From positions 6,200,001 through 6,264,000 of the forward strand of contig NZ_CP155619.1 of the NCBI RefSeq assembly GCF_039697315.1: a stretch of DNA of 64,000 nucleotides, read 5' to 3'. Both the position numbers and the translations under genes were made by a program. This document shows positions 27,906 through 38,413 of the stretch, piece by piece. Each line of letters begins with the position of its first letter. Position 1 is the first letter of the stretch. Under the pieces are notes generated by a model. The model was not told the origin of the DNA, searched no databases, and saw only the letters and a program-made list of their open reading frames with translations. The DNA comes from Pseudomonas abietaniphila (GTDB lineage: Bacteria > Pseudomonadota > Gammaproteobacteria > Pseudomonadales > Pseudomonadaceae).

Positions 27906-29534
27906 GTGTTGACATCGATTGGTTCTGAATTCTTGTCGGGCGTCACGCCGGCCCGGGCCAGGCGCCAGGCCTGGAGCGCGGGTGGGCTGGCCTTCCTGCT
28001 CTTCGTCGCCGCCAGTTGGCACCTGAGCATCATTGGATTCGACTCACGGTTCGTGCTGTTCGCCCAAGAGATGATGCGCCATGGGCCGGGCTTTTTCCCC
28101 ACCACCTATGGCGAGCCTTATCCGGACTATTCGGCGTTTTCGACCTGGCTGATTTATCTCTTTTCCCTACCACTCGGCGAAGTGACCAGTTTCACGGCTT
28201 GGCTGCCCACCTGCATTGCCTCGGCAATCATGGTGGGGCTGATGTACCGCCTGTTGGCGCCCTATTCGCGACGCTGGGCGTGGTTGAGCATCGCGTTTCT
28301 GTTGCTGACCAACACGTTCATTACCGAAACCCGAGCGGTGTCCCTGGACCAGATGCTCGCGACCGTGTCGTTCTTTGTATTCCACCTGGCCTATGCGAGC
28401 GATCATTTTGGCTCAGCGCGACGGCTATGGGCGGTGTTCGCGCTTCTGGTGCTGGGGTTTGCGATTCGGGGGCCGATCGGCGTGGTTGTGCCGACTGGCG
28501 TGATGTGCAGTTACTACGTGCTGAACCGGCAATGGCGCCGATTATGGTGGTTCGGGCTCTCTGCGCTGGCGCTGTTGGCGACGTGCATGCTGATTCTGTT
28601 GCTGTTGGCGCGGCTCAGTGGCGGTGAGGCATTGCTGTCCGAGGTGCTGCGCATGCAGATCACCTCGCGACTGGATGGCAGCGAAGGCAGCAGTCCGTTG
28701 TTTTGGTATTTCGGCAGTTCGCTCGGCAACTATGCCTTGGCGTACCCCATGGCGCTTGTCGTGCTGGCGGTGGTAGGCGTCACGGGCCGGCGGCCGACCA
28801 GTGCAGCCCTGCATCTGCTGTATCTCGCGGCATTCGCCGGTCTGGTCGTGATGGTCGGACTGTCCGTGCCGCAGGCGAAAAAAGCCCGATACGTGCTGCC
28901 GATGCTGCCGATGGCCGCGATCATCGCGGCGTATCCGTTTCAGGTGCGCACAGGCCGGGTCTTCTGGTGGCTAAGGGGGATGACGCTGACGTTGTGCTGT
29001 TTCATTCCCGGTGCGTTGGTCGCCGGGTTGCTGGCGGCGCGTCCGCGCTTTCCGGAAGCACTGAGCGACATCGGCCCCGTGCTCGTGACGCTGGGCCTGT
29101 TGCAGCTGATTGCGTTGCCCTTGTTGATGCGCCCGCGTTTGCGTTTGTACGGGCTACCGGCGTGTGCGGTGCTGGCGGTCTGGATCAGTTACATCGGCAT
29201 TTTCGAGAAAGCGGAGCGCACGCTGTACGACACCCGTCATTTCACCCAGGCGGTTCGCCAGGTCACACAAGCCGACAAGGCGCTGCTGGTGCTGCATTCG
29301 ATGGGCAAAGACGCCAAGGCCATCAAGTTCATGGTCAATGTTGATGAGGACCTGCTGCCGCAGTTCACCGAGACACCTGAACAGTTGAGTGCGGTGCACG
29401 GGCCGGCGGATGTGGTGATGAGCAACAACGATTTCCAACGATTGCAGGGCACGCCATTAGGCGCCTTGCCGGTGTTGCTCAGCGGCCGGTTCGACAAGGA
29501 AGAGTACGTGCTGCTTCGGTTACCTGCGCAATGA
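27906..29534 (+). CDS. second GT-C (ArnT-like) glycosyltransferase
   Basis: 542 aa polytopic membrane protein 28 bp downstream of the previous GT-C gene, likely one operon. The N-terminal TM is followed by a loop ending GEPYPDYSAFSTWL, resembling the ArnT-like acceptor loop with weaker conservation; the DET motif is absent. About 11-12 TM helices and a short C-terminal soluble region. Start is GTG 27906 or TTG 27909, both just after AGGAG. Function unknown beyond a lipid-linked sugar transferase fold. Confidence 0.75.
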   Translation: MLTSIGSEFLSGVTPARARRQAWSAGGLAFLLFVAASWHLSIIGFDSRFVLFAQEMMRHGPGFFPTTYGEPYPDYSAFSTWLIYLFSLPLGEVTSFTAWLPTCIASAIMVGLMYRLLAPYSRRWAWLSIAFLLLTNTFITETRAVSLDQMLATVSFFVFHLAYASDHFGSARRLWAVFALLVLGFAIRGPIGVVVPTGVMCSYYVLNRQWRRLWWFGLSALALLATCMLILLLLARLSGGEALLSEVLRMQITSRLDGSEGSSPLFWYFGSSLGNYALAYPMALVVLAVVGVTGRRPTSAALHLLYLAAFAGLVVMVGLSVPQAKKARYVLPMLPMAAIIAAYPFQVRTGRVFWWLRGMTLTLCCFIPGALVAGLLAARPRFPEALSDIGPVLVTLGLLQLIALPLLMRPRLRLYGLPACAVLAVWISYIGIFEKAERTLYDTRHFTQAVRQVTQADKALLVLHSMGKDAKAIKFMVNVDEDLLPQFTETPEQLSAVHGPADVVMSNNDFQRLQGTPLGALPVLLSGRFDKEEYVLLRLPAQ

Positions 29535-29546
29535 TCGCGTGGGTAT

Positions 29547-29578
29547 AAAAAAGCGCGGCCTGGGTGACCAGGCCGCGC
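29547..29578 (-). terminator. strong terminator ending the arn operon
   Basis: 11-bp perfect stem GCGCGGCCTGG / CCAGGCCGCGC (29553-29563 and 29568-29578) with a GTGA loop. On the minus strand it is followed by six U residues (A-run 29547-29552). It lies 10 nt past the ugd stop and between convergent operons. Confidence 0.93.
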
Positions 29579-29588
29579 AGCGCACAGA

Positions 29589-30983
29589 TTACACCGCGTG
29601 GTGGTTGGCCAGCAGTTCGTAAGGCGCCCACAGCTGCTGCGGGATAGGCAGGTTGCAGGAGTCGCCCCGGCCAATCGGGAAGTACTGGAAGCCGCGCTTG
29701 GCCAGGCGTTCGGTGTCATACAGGTTGCGGCCGTCGAAGATGACCGGTGACTTGAGCCGCTGCTGAATCAGGTCGAAATCCGGTGCCTTGAACTGCTGCC
29801 ATTCGGTACAGACGATCAGCGCGTCGGCCCCCAGCAACACCGATTCCGGCGTGCCCATCAGGATCAGGTTGGGTTGTTCGCCATACAAACGCTGGGTCTC
29901 CTGCATGGCTTCCGGGTCGTAGGCGCGAACCGTCGCACCGGCGGCCCACAGGGACTCCATCAGCACACGACTCGGTGCATCACGCATGTCGTCGGTATTG
30001 GGCTTGAAGGCCAGCCCCCACAGCGCGAAGGTCTTGCCCTTGAGTTCACCCTTGTAAAATGCGTTGATGCGGTCGAACAGCTTGTTCTTCTGCCGCTCGT
30101 TGATGTCTTCGACCACATTTAGCAGATCGTTCGAGCAACCGGCTTCACGGGCGCTGTGAATCAACGCGCGAATGTCTTTGCCGAAGCAGGAGCCTCCATA
30201 GCCACAGCCCGGATAGATGAAGTCATACCCGATCCGTGAGTCGGCACCGATGCCCAGGCGCACGGACTCGACGTCGGCACCCAGGTGTTCGGCCAGCTCG
30301 GCAATCTGATTGATGAAGCTGATCTTGGTCGCCAGCATGCAGTTGGCGGCGTATTTGGTCAGTTCCGCGCTGCGCAGGTCCATGAACATGATGCGTTCGT
30401 GGTTGCGGTTGAACGGCGCGTAGAGCTCTCGCATGACGGGGAACACATCCGGGTTGCCGCAGCCGATGACGATACGGTCGGGGCGACGGCAGTCCTTGAC
30501 CGCCGAGCCTTCCTTCAGGAATTCGGGGTTGGACACGATATCGAATTTCAGCAGACGGGCCGACTGGCGCAGGTGCTGCTCGATATGGCTGCGCAGGGCA
30601 TCACCACTGCCGACTGGCACCGTCGATTTCTCGACAATGATCACCGGGGTCTCGCGGTGCCGGGCGATGGCGTCGCCGACCGCAAAGAAACCCCGCAGGT
30701 CAGCCGAACCATCGGGTCGGGAGGGCGTACCCACCGCGATGAACAGGACCTCACCATGTTCCACCGTGCGTTTTTCGTCGGTGGTGAAATGCAGCCGTCC
30801 GGCTTCAAGGTTCTCCCGAACCAGGTTTTCCAGGCCGGGTTCGTAGATGGTCACATGGCCTTTGCTCAGTTGCTCGACCTTGGCCGGGTCAATGTCCATG
30901 CACACCACGTCGTGGCCAACCTCAGCCAACACGGTCGCCTGCACCAGACCCACATAACCGCTACCGAAGACGCTGATTTTCAT
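29589..30983 (-). CDS. ugd: UDP-glucose 6-dehydrogenase
   Basis: 464 aa NAD-dependent enzyme making UDP-glucuronate, the precursor for the Ara4N pathway. Rossmann GSGYVGLVQATVLAEVGH at the N-terminus, the catalytic-Cys motif YPGCGYGGSCFGKD near residue 255, and GLAFKPNTDDMRDAPS near 325. Overlaps the upstream arnF stop by 4 nt (ATGA). Last gene of the operon, equal to pmrE in P. aeruginosa nomenclature. Confidence 0.96.
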   Translation of the reverse strand: MKISVFGSGYVGLVQATVLAEVGHDVVCMDIDPAKVEQLSKGHVTIYEPGLENLVRENLEAGRLHFTTDEKRTVEHGEVLFIAVGTPSRPDGSADLRGFFAVGDAIARHRETPVIIVEKSTVPVGSGDALRSHIEQHLRQSARLLKFDIVSNPEFLKEGSAVKDCRRPDRIVIGCGNPDVFPVMRELYAPFNRNHERIMFMDLRSAELTKYAANCMLATKISFINQIAELAEHLGADVESVRLGIGADSRIGYDFIYPGCGYGGSCFGKDIRALIHSAREAGCSNDLLNVVEDINERQKNKLFDRINAFYKGELKGKTFALWGLAFKPNTDDMRDAPSRVLMESLWAAGATVRAYDPEAMQETQRLYGEQPNLILMGTPESVLLGADALIVCTEWQQFKAPDFDLIQQRLKSPVIFDGRNLYDTERLAKRGFQYFPIGRGDSCNLPIPQQLWAPYELLANHHAV

Positions 30984-31405
30984 CGGGAAAGCTCCTTGTC
31001 ACTGTCATTGCCGTTGTCGCAGCTACGCCGGAAATTGATCGTCACTACACCGAGCACGATCAGGGTCACACCCACTGTTCGAGGAACGGTGAGTGTCTCG
31101 TTGAAAAAGGGGAGCAGGGCTGCCAGTACGTACACCGCTGCGTAACTGATACTGAGCAGCGAATAGGCGCGGCTCAGGGGCACATCACGCAATGCGCCGA
31201 GCCAGCACAGCATGGACAGCGCGTACGCCGCGATCGCCGCCACCACCACACTGAGTGCGACCGGGTCGACGTTGCCGCCTTGTAGGTCTGCCAGCCAATG
31301 GGCCGGTTGTGGCAGGCGTTGCATGCTCCAGCGCATGCCCAGCTGTGCCGCGCTGACCAGCACTACGCTGCCCATGGCCAGGCTCAGGCCGCGGCGCGCG
31401 CTCAC
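30980..31405 (-). CDS. arnF: ArnF subunit of Ara4N-phosphoundecaprenol flippase
   Basis: 141 aa, four TM helices, SMR-like fold. Works with ArnE to move undecaprenyl-phosphate-Ara4N across the inner membrane. Starts at GTG with a GTGA overlap onto arnE. The assignment rests on size, TM pattern ([16 protein letters not shown]) and operon position. Confidence 0.9.
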   Translation of the reverse strand: MSARRGLSLAMGSVVLVSAAQLGMRWSMQRLPQPAHWLADLQGGNVDPVALSVVVAAIAAYALSMLCWLGALRDVPLSRAYSLLSISYAAVYVLAALLPFFNETLTVPRTVGVTLIVLGVVTINFRRSCDNGNDSDKELSR

Positions 31406-31746
31406 GCTTGACGCCCCAGCAAGACCACACCGACCAGAATGAGCGCCACGCCGAACCAGTGGCGACCGTCAACGAATTCATTGAACAGGTAGCGTCCGGT
31501 CAATGTGATCAGCACGAAATTCAGCGCCAGCATCGGGTATGCCACGCCGACGTCCATGCGCTGCAGCACCAGCAGCCAGAGCAACAGGCCTGCGCCCAGA
31601 CACGCCAGCGCCAGCCATAACCAGCCGCTTCGCAGTGCGGTGCCAACGCCTGGGAACGCGTGCCCCCAACGCTCGACGGTCAGCTTCTGCGCAATCTGTC
31701 CCATGCACGTCAGCAGGCAGGCACACAGCAAGAGGCCGAACGTCAT
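31402..31746 (-). CDS. arnE: ArnE subunit of Ara4N-phosphoundecaprenol flippase
   Basis: 114 aa, four TM helices, EamA/SMR-like (CMGQIAQKL at the N-terminus; [21 protein letters not shown]). Partner of ArnF. Overlaps arnT by 4 nt. The assignment rests on size, fold and position between arnT and arnF. Confidence 0.9.
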   Translation of the reverse strand: MTFGLLLCACLLTCMGQIAQKLTVERWGHAFPGVGTALRSGWLWLALACLGAGLLLWLLVLQRMDVGVAYPMLALNFVLITLTGRYLFNEFVDGRHWFGVALILVGVVLLGRQA

Positions 31747-33389
31747 GACGGCGTCCTGTCGAAGATCATGATCGTGAGATTGCCTTCTTCATAACGCTTG
31801 CCATCCTGCGGCAGCAGGCTGAATTCGTAGGCGTCATCGACCGCGTTGCCGCGCATCACCACCGCGACCGCACCTTGCTGACGCGCCTTGGTCATCCACG
31901 CCTGAACCTGTTTCCAGTCGATTTCTCTGGGTTTGGGCTGTGGGTATGCAAGCCCGTATTCCAGTTCGCCACGGGTGTCGTAAAACACCACATCGTTGCG
32001 CTTGAGACGCCAGGACAGCGCAGCCGCCGCGCCGAGATCGTTACTCAGCAGGTGAGTGGCAGCGGCCAGCTCATCGACGTGGCGCATCACGAACTGGTCC
32101 GGCGTCTTGTTGAAGACGATGCTGTTGGGCAATGCCGCGGGGATCAGTGCGATGGTCAACCAGCTGCCGAACGCTGGCATCAGCCAGAAACGCAGGGGCC
32201 TGAGGCCCTGAAGCGCATTGGTCGCGATCCAGCCCAGCAACACGACAATCGCCAGTGTCAGGTGCTGAGGCTCCTGGTCATACACCGTTTTTTTGAACTG
32301 GATGAACAACAGCGCAGCCAGCACAATCACGCCAAAGGCGCTGTTGAACAGGCCGTTGATGCGCAACGCGGTGGTCTTCCCGGCGTTCAGGGTTTCGACC
32401 AGTGCATTCCCCATCAGCAGGGCCAGAGGCATCAGGCACGGCAAAATGTAGGTCGGCAGCTTGCCTTTGCTCAGGCTCAAAAAGGCCAGCGGCAGGATCA
32501 GCCACATCAGCAGAAAACCGCCATGGCTCTGGCGTCGTTGTTCCCAGGCTTGCTTGAACGTGCCAGGCAACAACAAGGCCCAGGGTACGCATGCGGCAAC
32601 CAGCAGCGGCAAGTAGTACCACCATGGCTCGGCGTGCTGAGCGTCTTCGCCGGCAAAGCGACGGATGTGTTCGTGCCAGAAGAAGAAACGCCAGTAGTCA
32701 GGCTCACGGCCATGCACCGCCAGGACCCACGGCAGGCACACCAGCACGGCAACGACGATGGCCAGCGGACCGAAGGTCAGCAGCTCGCGCAGGCGTCGCT
32801 GCCAGACCATGTAGGGCAGGGCGACCACCACGGGCAAGGCCCAGGCCAGAAACCCCTTTGTCATGAAACCCATGCCGCAGGCAAAGCCGAGCAGGGCCCA
32901 GCACAGCAAACGCTGGCGCCCGACGCTGTGGATGGCGAACCAGAAGGTGACCAGCGTCAGGTTCACCCAGAGCGTGAATTGCGGGTCAAGGTTGGCATAA
33001 CCCGATTGCCCCGCTACCAGGAAGAAGCTCATGAACAGCAGTGCGCACGTGAAACTTTTGCGCGGGTCTGCCCAGATGCGTCGCGCGATCAGCCAGGTCA
33101 ACAGCACACTCAGGCCGGTGGTCAACGCGGACGCAAAACGCACACCGAAAAGGTTCTCGCCGAACACTGCTTGCGCCGCGGCGATCAGCCAGTAGCCCGC
33201 AGCGGGTTTTTCGAAATAGCGCAGCCCCATGAAATGTGGCGCGGCCCAGTTACCGCTGTGCAGCATTTCCTGGCTGATCTGGGCGTAGCGGGTTTCATCG
33301 GGAATCCACAGGCCGTGAGTGCCCAACGGCAGCAGATACGCGAGCAGGAATGCCGCCACCAGCACCGCAATGTTCTGATAACGGCTCAT
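31743..33389 (-). CDS. arnT: lipid A Ara4N transferase
   Basis: 548 aa polytopic GT83 enzyme that transfers 4-amino-4-deoxy-L-arabinose from undecaprenyl phosphate to lipid A phosphates in the periplasm. N-terminal TM then the catalytic [12 protein letters not shown] loop at about 28-39, and [13 protein letters not shown] with the conserved FEKP at about 57-69. About 12 TM helices and a C-terminal periplasmic domain. Full length. It is the true ArnT of the window, unlike the two GT-C genes at 26420 and 27906, which lack the exact DETRYA sequence. Confidence 0.96.
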   Translation of the reverse strand: MSRYQNIAVLVAAFLLAYLLPLGTHGLWIPDETRYAQISQEMLHSGNWAAPHFMGLRYFEKPAAGYWLIAAAQAVFGENLFGVRFASALTTGLSVLLTWLIARRIWADPRKSFTCALLFMSFFLVAGQSGYANLDPQFTLWVNLTLVTFWFAIHSVGRQRLLCWALLGFACGMGFMTKGFLAWALPVVVALPYMVWQRRLRELLTFGPLAIVVAVLVCLPWVLAVHGREPDYWRFFFWHEHIRRFAGEDAQHAEPWWYYLPLLVAACVPWALLLPGTFKQAWEQRRQSHGGFLLMWLILPLAFLSLSKGKLPTYILPCLMPLALLMGNALVETLNAGKTTALRINGLFNSAFGVIVLAALLFIQFKKTVYDQEPQHLTLAIVVLLGWIATNALQGLRPLRFWLMPAFGSWLTIALIPAALPNSIVFNKTPDQFVMRHVDELAAATHLLSNDLGAAAALSWRLKRNDVVFYDTRGELEYGLAYPQPKPREIDWKQVQAWMTKARQQGAVAVVMRGNAVDDAYEFSLLPQDGKRYEEGNLTIMIFDRTPS

Positions 33390-34270
33390 GGTTGCTGCAC
33401 TCCCAGCCAGCCTTCACGCCCGTCCAGCGCGCCGCGCACCAGATGCCCCTGAGGCAGCACTTTGGGGTTGTCAGGCAGCAGGTTTCCCAGCGGCTGAAAC
33501 CGTATATCCCGGTCTTTGGCCTGGGTCAGCAGGTGGCGGAACTGTTCGGCCATGACAATGCCTTCCACTTCCGCGTGCACGGTATAGACGTTCAGCTTCG
33601 AAGGGCTGAACTGGCGCAACAAGTAGGTATTGAAAGCGCGGGCATCGAGCTGAGGACCGACGACTTCGTCGAACGTCGGCAGGTCCACGGGAATCTGAGG
33701 CGTGCCGGGCTGACCGTCCGCGAGCAAAGGACGAAACAGGCCGAAGCCTCGGCAATCGCTGTTATAGCGGAAACCGAATCCTTGTTTGGCCTGCACGACG
33801 CGTTCATCCGCACGCCATCCGGCGGCGGCTGAACAGGTCACGGCATTGCCCAGAATGTCACTGAGGCAATCCACGCCACGGGCAATCTGAGCCGTGAGTT
33901 GGTTCTGCGTCCAGTTGCCCGCATGGGCCTGCCAGCCATGGTGATCCCAGGCGTGCAGGCCGACTTCGTGACCCGCGTCCTGGGCGCGGCGCATCAAGGG
34001 GCCCAGATCTCGACCGATGGGTTTGCCAGGCCAGGCAGTCCCGGCCAGCAAGATGTCCCATCCGTAAAGGCTTGCGGCTTTGGAGCGCAGCATTTTCCAG
34101 AAAAACTGTGGCCGTGCCAGGCGCCACAGATGACGGCCCATGTTGTCCGGGCCGACACTGAAAAAGAACGTGGCCTTGACCTGTGCTTCGTCCAGCAGGT
34201 CGAGCAGTCGCGGCACGCCGTCCCGCGTTCCGCGATAGGTATCGACGTCAATGCGCAAGCCTGCCTGCAT
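33386..34270 (-). CDS. arnD: Ara4N-formyl deformylase (polysaccharide deacetylase family)
   Basis: 294 aa metal-dependent deacetylase that removes the formyl group from undecaprenyl-phosphate-Ara4FN on the cytoplasmic face. Catalytic [12 protein letters not shown] near residue 8, LHAWDHHGW near 130 with metal histidines, and [10 protein letters not shown] near 170. Start overlaps the arnA stop by 1 nt (TGATG). Usual length and position. Confidence 0.95.
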   Translation of the reverse strand: MQAGLRIDVDTYRGTRDGVPRLLDLLDEAQVKATFFFSVGPDNMGRHLWRLARPQFFWKMLRSKAASLYGWDILLAGTAWPGKPIGRDLGPLMRRAQDAGHEVGLHAWDHHGWQAHAGNWTQNQLTAQIARGVDCLSDILGNAVTCSAAAGWRADERVVQAKQGFGFRYNSDCRGFGLFRPLLADGQPGTPQIPVDLPTFDEVVGPQLDARAFNTYLLRQFSPSKLNVYTVHAEVEGIVMAEQFRHLLTQAKDRDIRFQPLGNLLPDNPKVLPQGHLVRGALDGREGWLGVQQP

Positions 34271-36261
34271 CAGTTCGCTTCCGCTTTTTCAGCCATGGCT
34301 TCGCGCAGGAAGAAATCCAGGGTCTTGCCGATGGTTTCACGCAGCTCGATCGTGGGCTGCCAGTCGATCAGGCGACGCGCGTTGTTGATGCTTGGCTTGC
34401 GGTGGCTGACGTCCTGATAGCCCTTGCCGTAGAAGGACTGGCTTTCCACTTCCCGGAAACCGGCAAACGGCGGGAAGTTGTCCCGCAGCGGGTGCGCTTC
34501 GAACTGACGCAGCAACTCTTCACCCAGTTGACGAATGCTGGCCTCGTTATCCGGGTTGCCGATGTTGATGATCTGACCGTTGCAGCGGTCATCGCGGTTT
34601 TCGATGATGCGCGCCAACGCTTCGATGCCGTCGACCACGTCGGTGAAGCAGCGTTTCTGCGCGCCACCGTCCACCAGACGGATCGGTGTGCCTTCCACCA
34701 GGTGCAGGATCAGTTGGGTGATCGCGCGCGAGCTGCCGATGCGAGCGGAGTCCAGTCGGTCCAGGCGCGGACCCATCCAGTTGAACGGACGGAACAGGGT
34801 GAACTGCAGGCCTTTCTGCCCGTACGCCCAGATCACCCGGTCCAGCAACTGCTTGGAGACCGAGTAAATCCAGCGCTGTTTGTTGATCGGACCGACGACA
34901 AGGTTGGAGGTGTCTTCGTCGAAGTTCGCGTCCTGGCACATGCCGTAGACTTCCGAGGTCGACGGGAAGATCACGCGCTTGTTGTACTTGACGCAATAGC
35001 GAACGATTTTCAGGTTTTCTTCAAAGTCCAGCTCGAACACACGCAACGGGTTGCGGGTGTATTCGATCGGGGTGGCAATGGCCACCAGCGGCAGCACCAC
35101 GTCGCATTTCTTGATGTGGTATTCGATCCATTCGGTGTGGATGCTGATGTCGCCTTCGATGAAGTGGAAATTCGAATGGCTGCGCAGGCGCTCGATGGCA
35201 TCGGAGCCGATGTCCATGCCGTAGACTTCGTAGCGATCATCTTTGAGCAGACGCTCCGACAGGTGATTGCCGATGAAACCGTTGACGCCCAGGATCAGCA
35301 CGCGAGTGCGCTTCAACTGACGCCGCTTCTGGCCGCCGACCAGCCGCGAACCCTCTACCAGACCGAACTCACGGGCCAGTTGCGCGCCGCTCAGATAGAG
35401 TCCGTCATCGCCGCGCTGCCCGGCAGTGATCAGCAGGGAGTCCTCGCCACAGGCAATGCGCAGCGGTTCACAGCTGATGACCGTGCCCGGCGCCTGGCCG
35501 TCGTTGCCTGATTGCACCTTGGCGCTCCAGACGATCATCTTGTGTTCACCCACCGGGCAGAATGCACCCGGGTAGGGTTGGGTGACCGCGCGCGTCAGGT
35601 TGTACAGCTGCGATGCGGGTTGCTGCCAGTCGATCAAGCCATCGGCGGGCGTACGTCGGCCAAAACAGGTCGCTTTGGATTCATCCTGTTCAGTGCCCGG
35701 CAACTGTCCCTTGCCCAGCAACGGAAGGGTTTCGGACAGCAGGTCGGCAGCGCTGGTGCGCAGCTTGGCATGCAGGGTCAAAGCCGTGTCGGTGGCGCTG
35801 ATGCTCACACGTTGCTGAGCAACGATGGCGCCGGCGTCGGCGCGTTTGACCATGCGGTGCAGGGTCACGCCGGTTTCGGTCTCGCCGTTGACCAGCACCC
35901 AGTTGGCCGGCGCACGGCCACGGTAGCGTGGCAGCAACGAGCCGTGCAGGTTGAAGCCGCCGTTTTTGGCGCATGCCAGCAGGTTTTCGCTGAGCAGATG
36001 GCGGTAGTAGAACGAGAAAATGAAGTCAGGGGCCAGCTTGCCGATGCGTTCGATCCACAGCGGATGATTCGCGTCTTCAGGGGCGTGAACGGGGATGTTG
36101 TGCTGGGCGCATAGCTGTGCGACCGAGCCGAAGAAGGTCTTTTCCTTGGGGTCGTCGGCGTGGGTAAACACGGCCGAAATCTCATAGCCAGCGTTGAGCA
36201 GGGCTTCAATACCGACACAACCGATATCGTGATAAGCAAAAACTACGGCTTTGAGGCTCAT
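34270..36261 (-). CDS. arnA: bifunctional UDP-glucuronate decarboxylase / UDP-Ara4N formyltransferase
   Basis: 663 aa cytoplasmic two-domain enzyme. The N-terminal formyltransferase (about 1-300) has [21 protein letters not shown] with the conserved Asn and His, and [15 protein letters not shown]. The C-terminal SDR decarboxylase (about 315-660) has [15 protein letters not shown], the [11 protein letters not shown]yr-x3-Lys pair and an [11 protein letters not shown] segment. Both active domains are intact. It converts UDP-glucuronate to UDP-Ara4O and later formylates UDP-Ara4N. Confidence 0.97.
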   Translation of the reverse strand: MSLKAVVFAYHDIGCVGIEALLNAGYEISAVFTHADDPKEKTFFGSVAQLCAQHNIPVHAPEDANHPLWIERIGKLAPDFIFSFYYRHLLSENLLACAKNGGFNLHGSLLPRYRGRAPANWVLVNGETETGVTLHRMVKRADAGAIVAQQRVSISATDTALTLHAKLRTSAADLLSETLPLLGKGQLPGTEQDESKATCFGRRTPADGLIDWQQPASQLYNLTRAVTQPYPGAFCPVGEHKMIVWSAKVQSGNDGQAPGTVISCEPLRIACGEDSLLITAGQRGDDGLYLSGAQLAREFGLVEGSRLVGGQKRRQLKRTRVLILGVNGFIGNHLSERLLKDDRYEVYGMDIGSDAIERLRSHSNFHFIEGDISIHTEWIEYHIKKCDVVLPLVAIATPIEYTRNPLRVFELDFEENLKIVRYCVKYNKRVIFPSTSEVYGMCQDANFDEDTSNLVVGPINKQRWIYSVSKQLLDRVIWAYGQKGLQFTLFRPFNWMGPRLDRLDSARIGSSRAITQLILHLVEGTPIRLVDGGAQKRCFTDVVDGIEALARIIENRDDRCNGQIINIGNPDNEASIRQLGEELLRQFEAHPLRDNFPPFAGFREVESQSFYGKGYQDVSHRKPSINNARRLIDWQPTIELRETIGKTLDFFLREAMAEKAEAN

Positions 36262-37268
36262 GGTGCGACCTTATTCAAAATGGGAGCAGGGGCATCGACT
36301 TTCGGGGTAACGGAAACAGGCTGGCTGCGCACGACCTTCTCGATGAAAAAACGTGGACGCGCGCGTACATCGCTGTACATGCGACCCAGGTATTCGCCGA
36401 GCAGGCCCATGCCGATGAACTGTCCGCCGGTGAAGACGAACAGCACCGCGAACAGGACGAAGGTGCCGTGTCCTGCCCATGGCGCACCGAAGATCAGGCG
36501 CAGCACGATCAGCAGCGTCGCGAAGAGCACGCCGAGAAAGGCCATGATGAAACCGATGATGCTCAACAGCCGCAACGGCGTCGTGGTCATGCAGGTGACC
36601 AGGTCGAACATCAGATTGATTAGCTTCATTGCGCTGTATTTGGATTCCCCATGCTCGCGCTCAGCATGCATCACCTGTACTTCAGTGGTGTGACGGGCAA
36701 AGCTGTTGGCCAGAATCGGAATAAAGGTGCTGCGTTCCCGGCAGGCCAGCATCGCGTCAACGATGCTGCGCCGGTAGGCGCGCAACATGCAGCCGTAGTC
36801 GGTCATGGCCACGCCGGTGGAGCGTTGCACGGCCAGGTTGATGAGTTTTGAAGGCCAGCGTCGCAAGGCCGAATCCTGTCGATTGCCACGCACCGTGCCG
36901 ATCACGTCGTAACCTTGCTCTGCAAGCGTGATCAGGCGAGGGATTTCTTCGGGCGGGTTCTGCAGGTCAGCATCCAGGGTGATCACGAGATCGCCTTTGC
37001 ACTGCTCGAAGCCGGCCATGATCGCCGCGTGCTGGCCGTAGTTGCGGTTGAGGATGACCGCGACTACCGGGCTGCCATCACGCTGAGCAGCCTCGAGCAA
37101 TATCTCGGCAGAGTCGTCACGACTGCCGTCGTCAACCAGAATGATTTCGCAGGGCTGGCTCACCTGCGCGCAGGCCGCTTCGGTACGGCGCAGCAGTTCC
37201 GGCAGGCTTTTTTCCTCGTTGTAGACCGGGATAACGATCGACACGCGGTTGATGGGGTACGGTTTCAC
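36258..37268 (-). CDS. arnC: undecaprenyl-phosphate Ara4FN transferase
   Basis: 336 aa GT2 glycosyltransferase joining UDP-Ara4FN to undecaprenyl phosphate at the inner membrane. GT-A motifs [15 protein letters not shown] at the N-terminus, [11 protein letters not shown] near 45 and [12 protein letters not shown] (the DxD region) near 95. Two C-terminal TM helices (about 230-310). 4-nt overlap with arnB. Confidence 0.96.
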   Translation of the reverse strand: MKPYPINRVSIVIPVYNEEKSLPELLRRTEAACAQVSQPCEIILVDDGSRDDSAEILLEAAQRDGSPVVAVILNRNYGQHAAIMAGFEQCKGDLVITLDADLQNPPEEIPRLITLAEQGYDVIGTVRGNRQDSALRRWPSKLINLAVQRSTGVAMTDYGCMLRAYRRSIVDAMLACRERSTFIPILANSFARHTTEVQVMHAEREHGESKYSAMKLINLMFDLVTCMTTTPLRLLSIIGFIMAFLGVLFATLLIVLRLIFGAPWAGHGTFVLFAVLFVFTGGQFIGMGLLGEYLGRMYSDVRARPRFFIEKVVRSQPVSVTPKVDAPAPILNKVAP

Positions 37269-38413
37269 GAGCGGACTTCCACAATGGATTCAATGGCGCT
37301 GACGACGCGGTCGACATCGGCCAGGGTCATGTCAGGGAACAAGGGGATGGAACACAGCCGCGACGAGTTCCATTCGGTCTCGGGCAAGCGCACGTCCGGG
37401 AATCGTTGGCGGTAGTAGCTGTGCAGGTGGGTCGCGATAAAGTGGATGCCGCTGCCGATGTTTTGCGCCTGCAGGGCTTTCATGAACGCATCCCGGTCCA
37501 GGCCGCAGCGCTCTGCGTCAATGCGCAGGATGAACAGATGCCAGGCGTGGTGCTGGTCGTAGCCCGGATGCGCCAAGGGTTGTACGGGGCTGCCGGCCAG
37601 ACGTTCCAGATAATGATTCGCCAGTTCGGCGCGACGCGCATTGAGGGCGTCCAGACGTTCAAGCTGCACCAGGGCGATGGCGGCGTTGATGTCGGCAAGG
37701 TTGTATTTAAACCCCGGTTCGATCACCTCTGCCTGCGGTTTGCGCCCGTGGGTCAGGCGGTCATAGGCGTCGACGCCCAGCCCGTGGAATTTCAGGCGGC
37801 GCGCACGATCGGCCAGTTCAGGATCGTCGCTGACGAACATCGCGCCTTCGGCGCAGGTCATGTTCTTGATTGCATGAAACGAAAAGATGGCGGTGCCAGA
37901 AGCGCCGACCGGACGACCTTTGTAACGAGAGCCTGCGGCGTGGGCCGCATCCTCGATCACCGCAATGCCATGGCGTTCGGCCAAGGCATATAGGGGATCG
38001 AGGTCAAACGCGGCACCGGCGTAATGCACCGGAATGATGGCCTTGGTGCGCGGGGTGATGGCGCGCTCGATCAGTGCAGCGTTTGTCATCAGCGTGTCGC
38101 GGTCTATATCGACGAACACGGGGGTCGCGCCCAACAGGCAGATCATGTTGGCGGTGGAGACCCAGGTCTGCGAGGGCGTGATGACTTCATCGCCTGGACC
38201 GACGCCCAGCGCAAGCAGGGTGATGTGCATGGCACCCGTGGCTGAAGAAATCGCCACGGCCTGTTGCGCGCCGCAACGCTCGGCGAATTGCTGTTCCAGG
38301 CGCTGGCATTCCGGGCCCGTGGTAATCCACCCGGAGCGCAGCACACGGGTGGCGGCTGCCACTTCCTCGTCGCCCATGCTTGGGCGGGAAAAAGGAAGAA
38401 AATCCAGACTCAT
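37265..38413 (-). CDS. arnB: UDP-Ara4O aminotransferase
   Basis: 382 aa PLP enzyme making UDP-Ara4N with glutamate as donor. PLP lysine is K183 in [14 protein letters not shown]. Also seen are [13 protein letters not shown] near 155 and [17 protein letters not shown] near 80. First gene of the operon arnBCADTEF-ugd. Preceded by an unusually long upstream region of 831 bp. Start is ATG at 38413, supported by GGAGGGT on the minus strand. Confidence 0.97.
   Translation of the reverse strand: MSLDFLPFSRPSMGDEEVAAATRVLRSGWITTGPECQRLEQQFAERCGAQQAVAISSATGAMHITLLALGVGPGDEVITPSQTWVSTANMICLLGATPVFVDIDRDTLMTNAALIERAITPRTKAIIPVHYAGAAFDLDPLYALAERHGIAVIEDAAHAAGSRYKGRPVGASGTAIFSFHAIKNMTCAEGAMFVSDDPELADRARRLKFHGLGVDAYDRLTHGRKPQAEVIEPGFKYNLADINAAIALVQLERLDALNARRAELANHYLERLAGSPVQPLAHPGYDQHHAWHLFILRIDAERCGLDRDAFMKALQAQNIGSGIHFIATHLHSYYRQRFPDVRLPETEWNSSRLCSIPLFPDMTLADVDRVVSAIESIVEVRS

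Noticed and set aside
31875..33452. 525-codon plus-strand frame opposite arnT
   Set aside because: Glutamine/histidine-rich shadow of arnT.
34183..35511. 442-codon plus-strand frame opposite arnA
   Set aside because: Antisense to an intact bifunctional enzyme with all motifs; no independent RBS or family.
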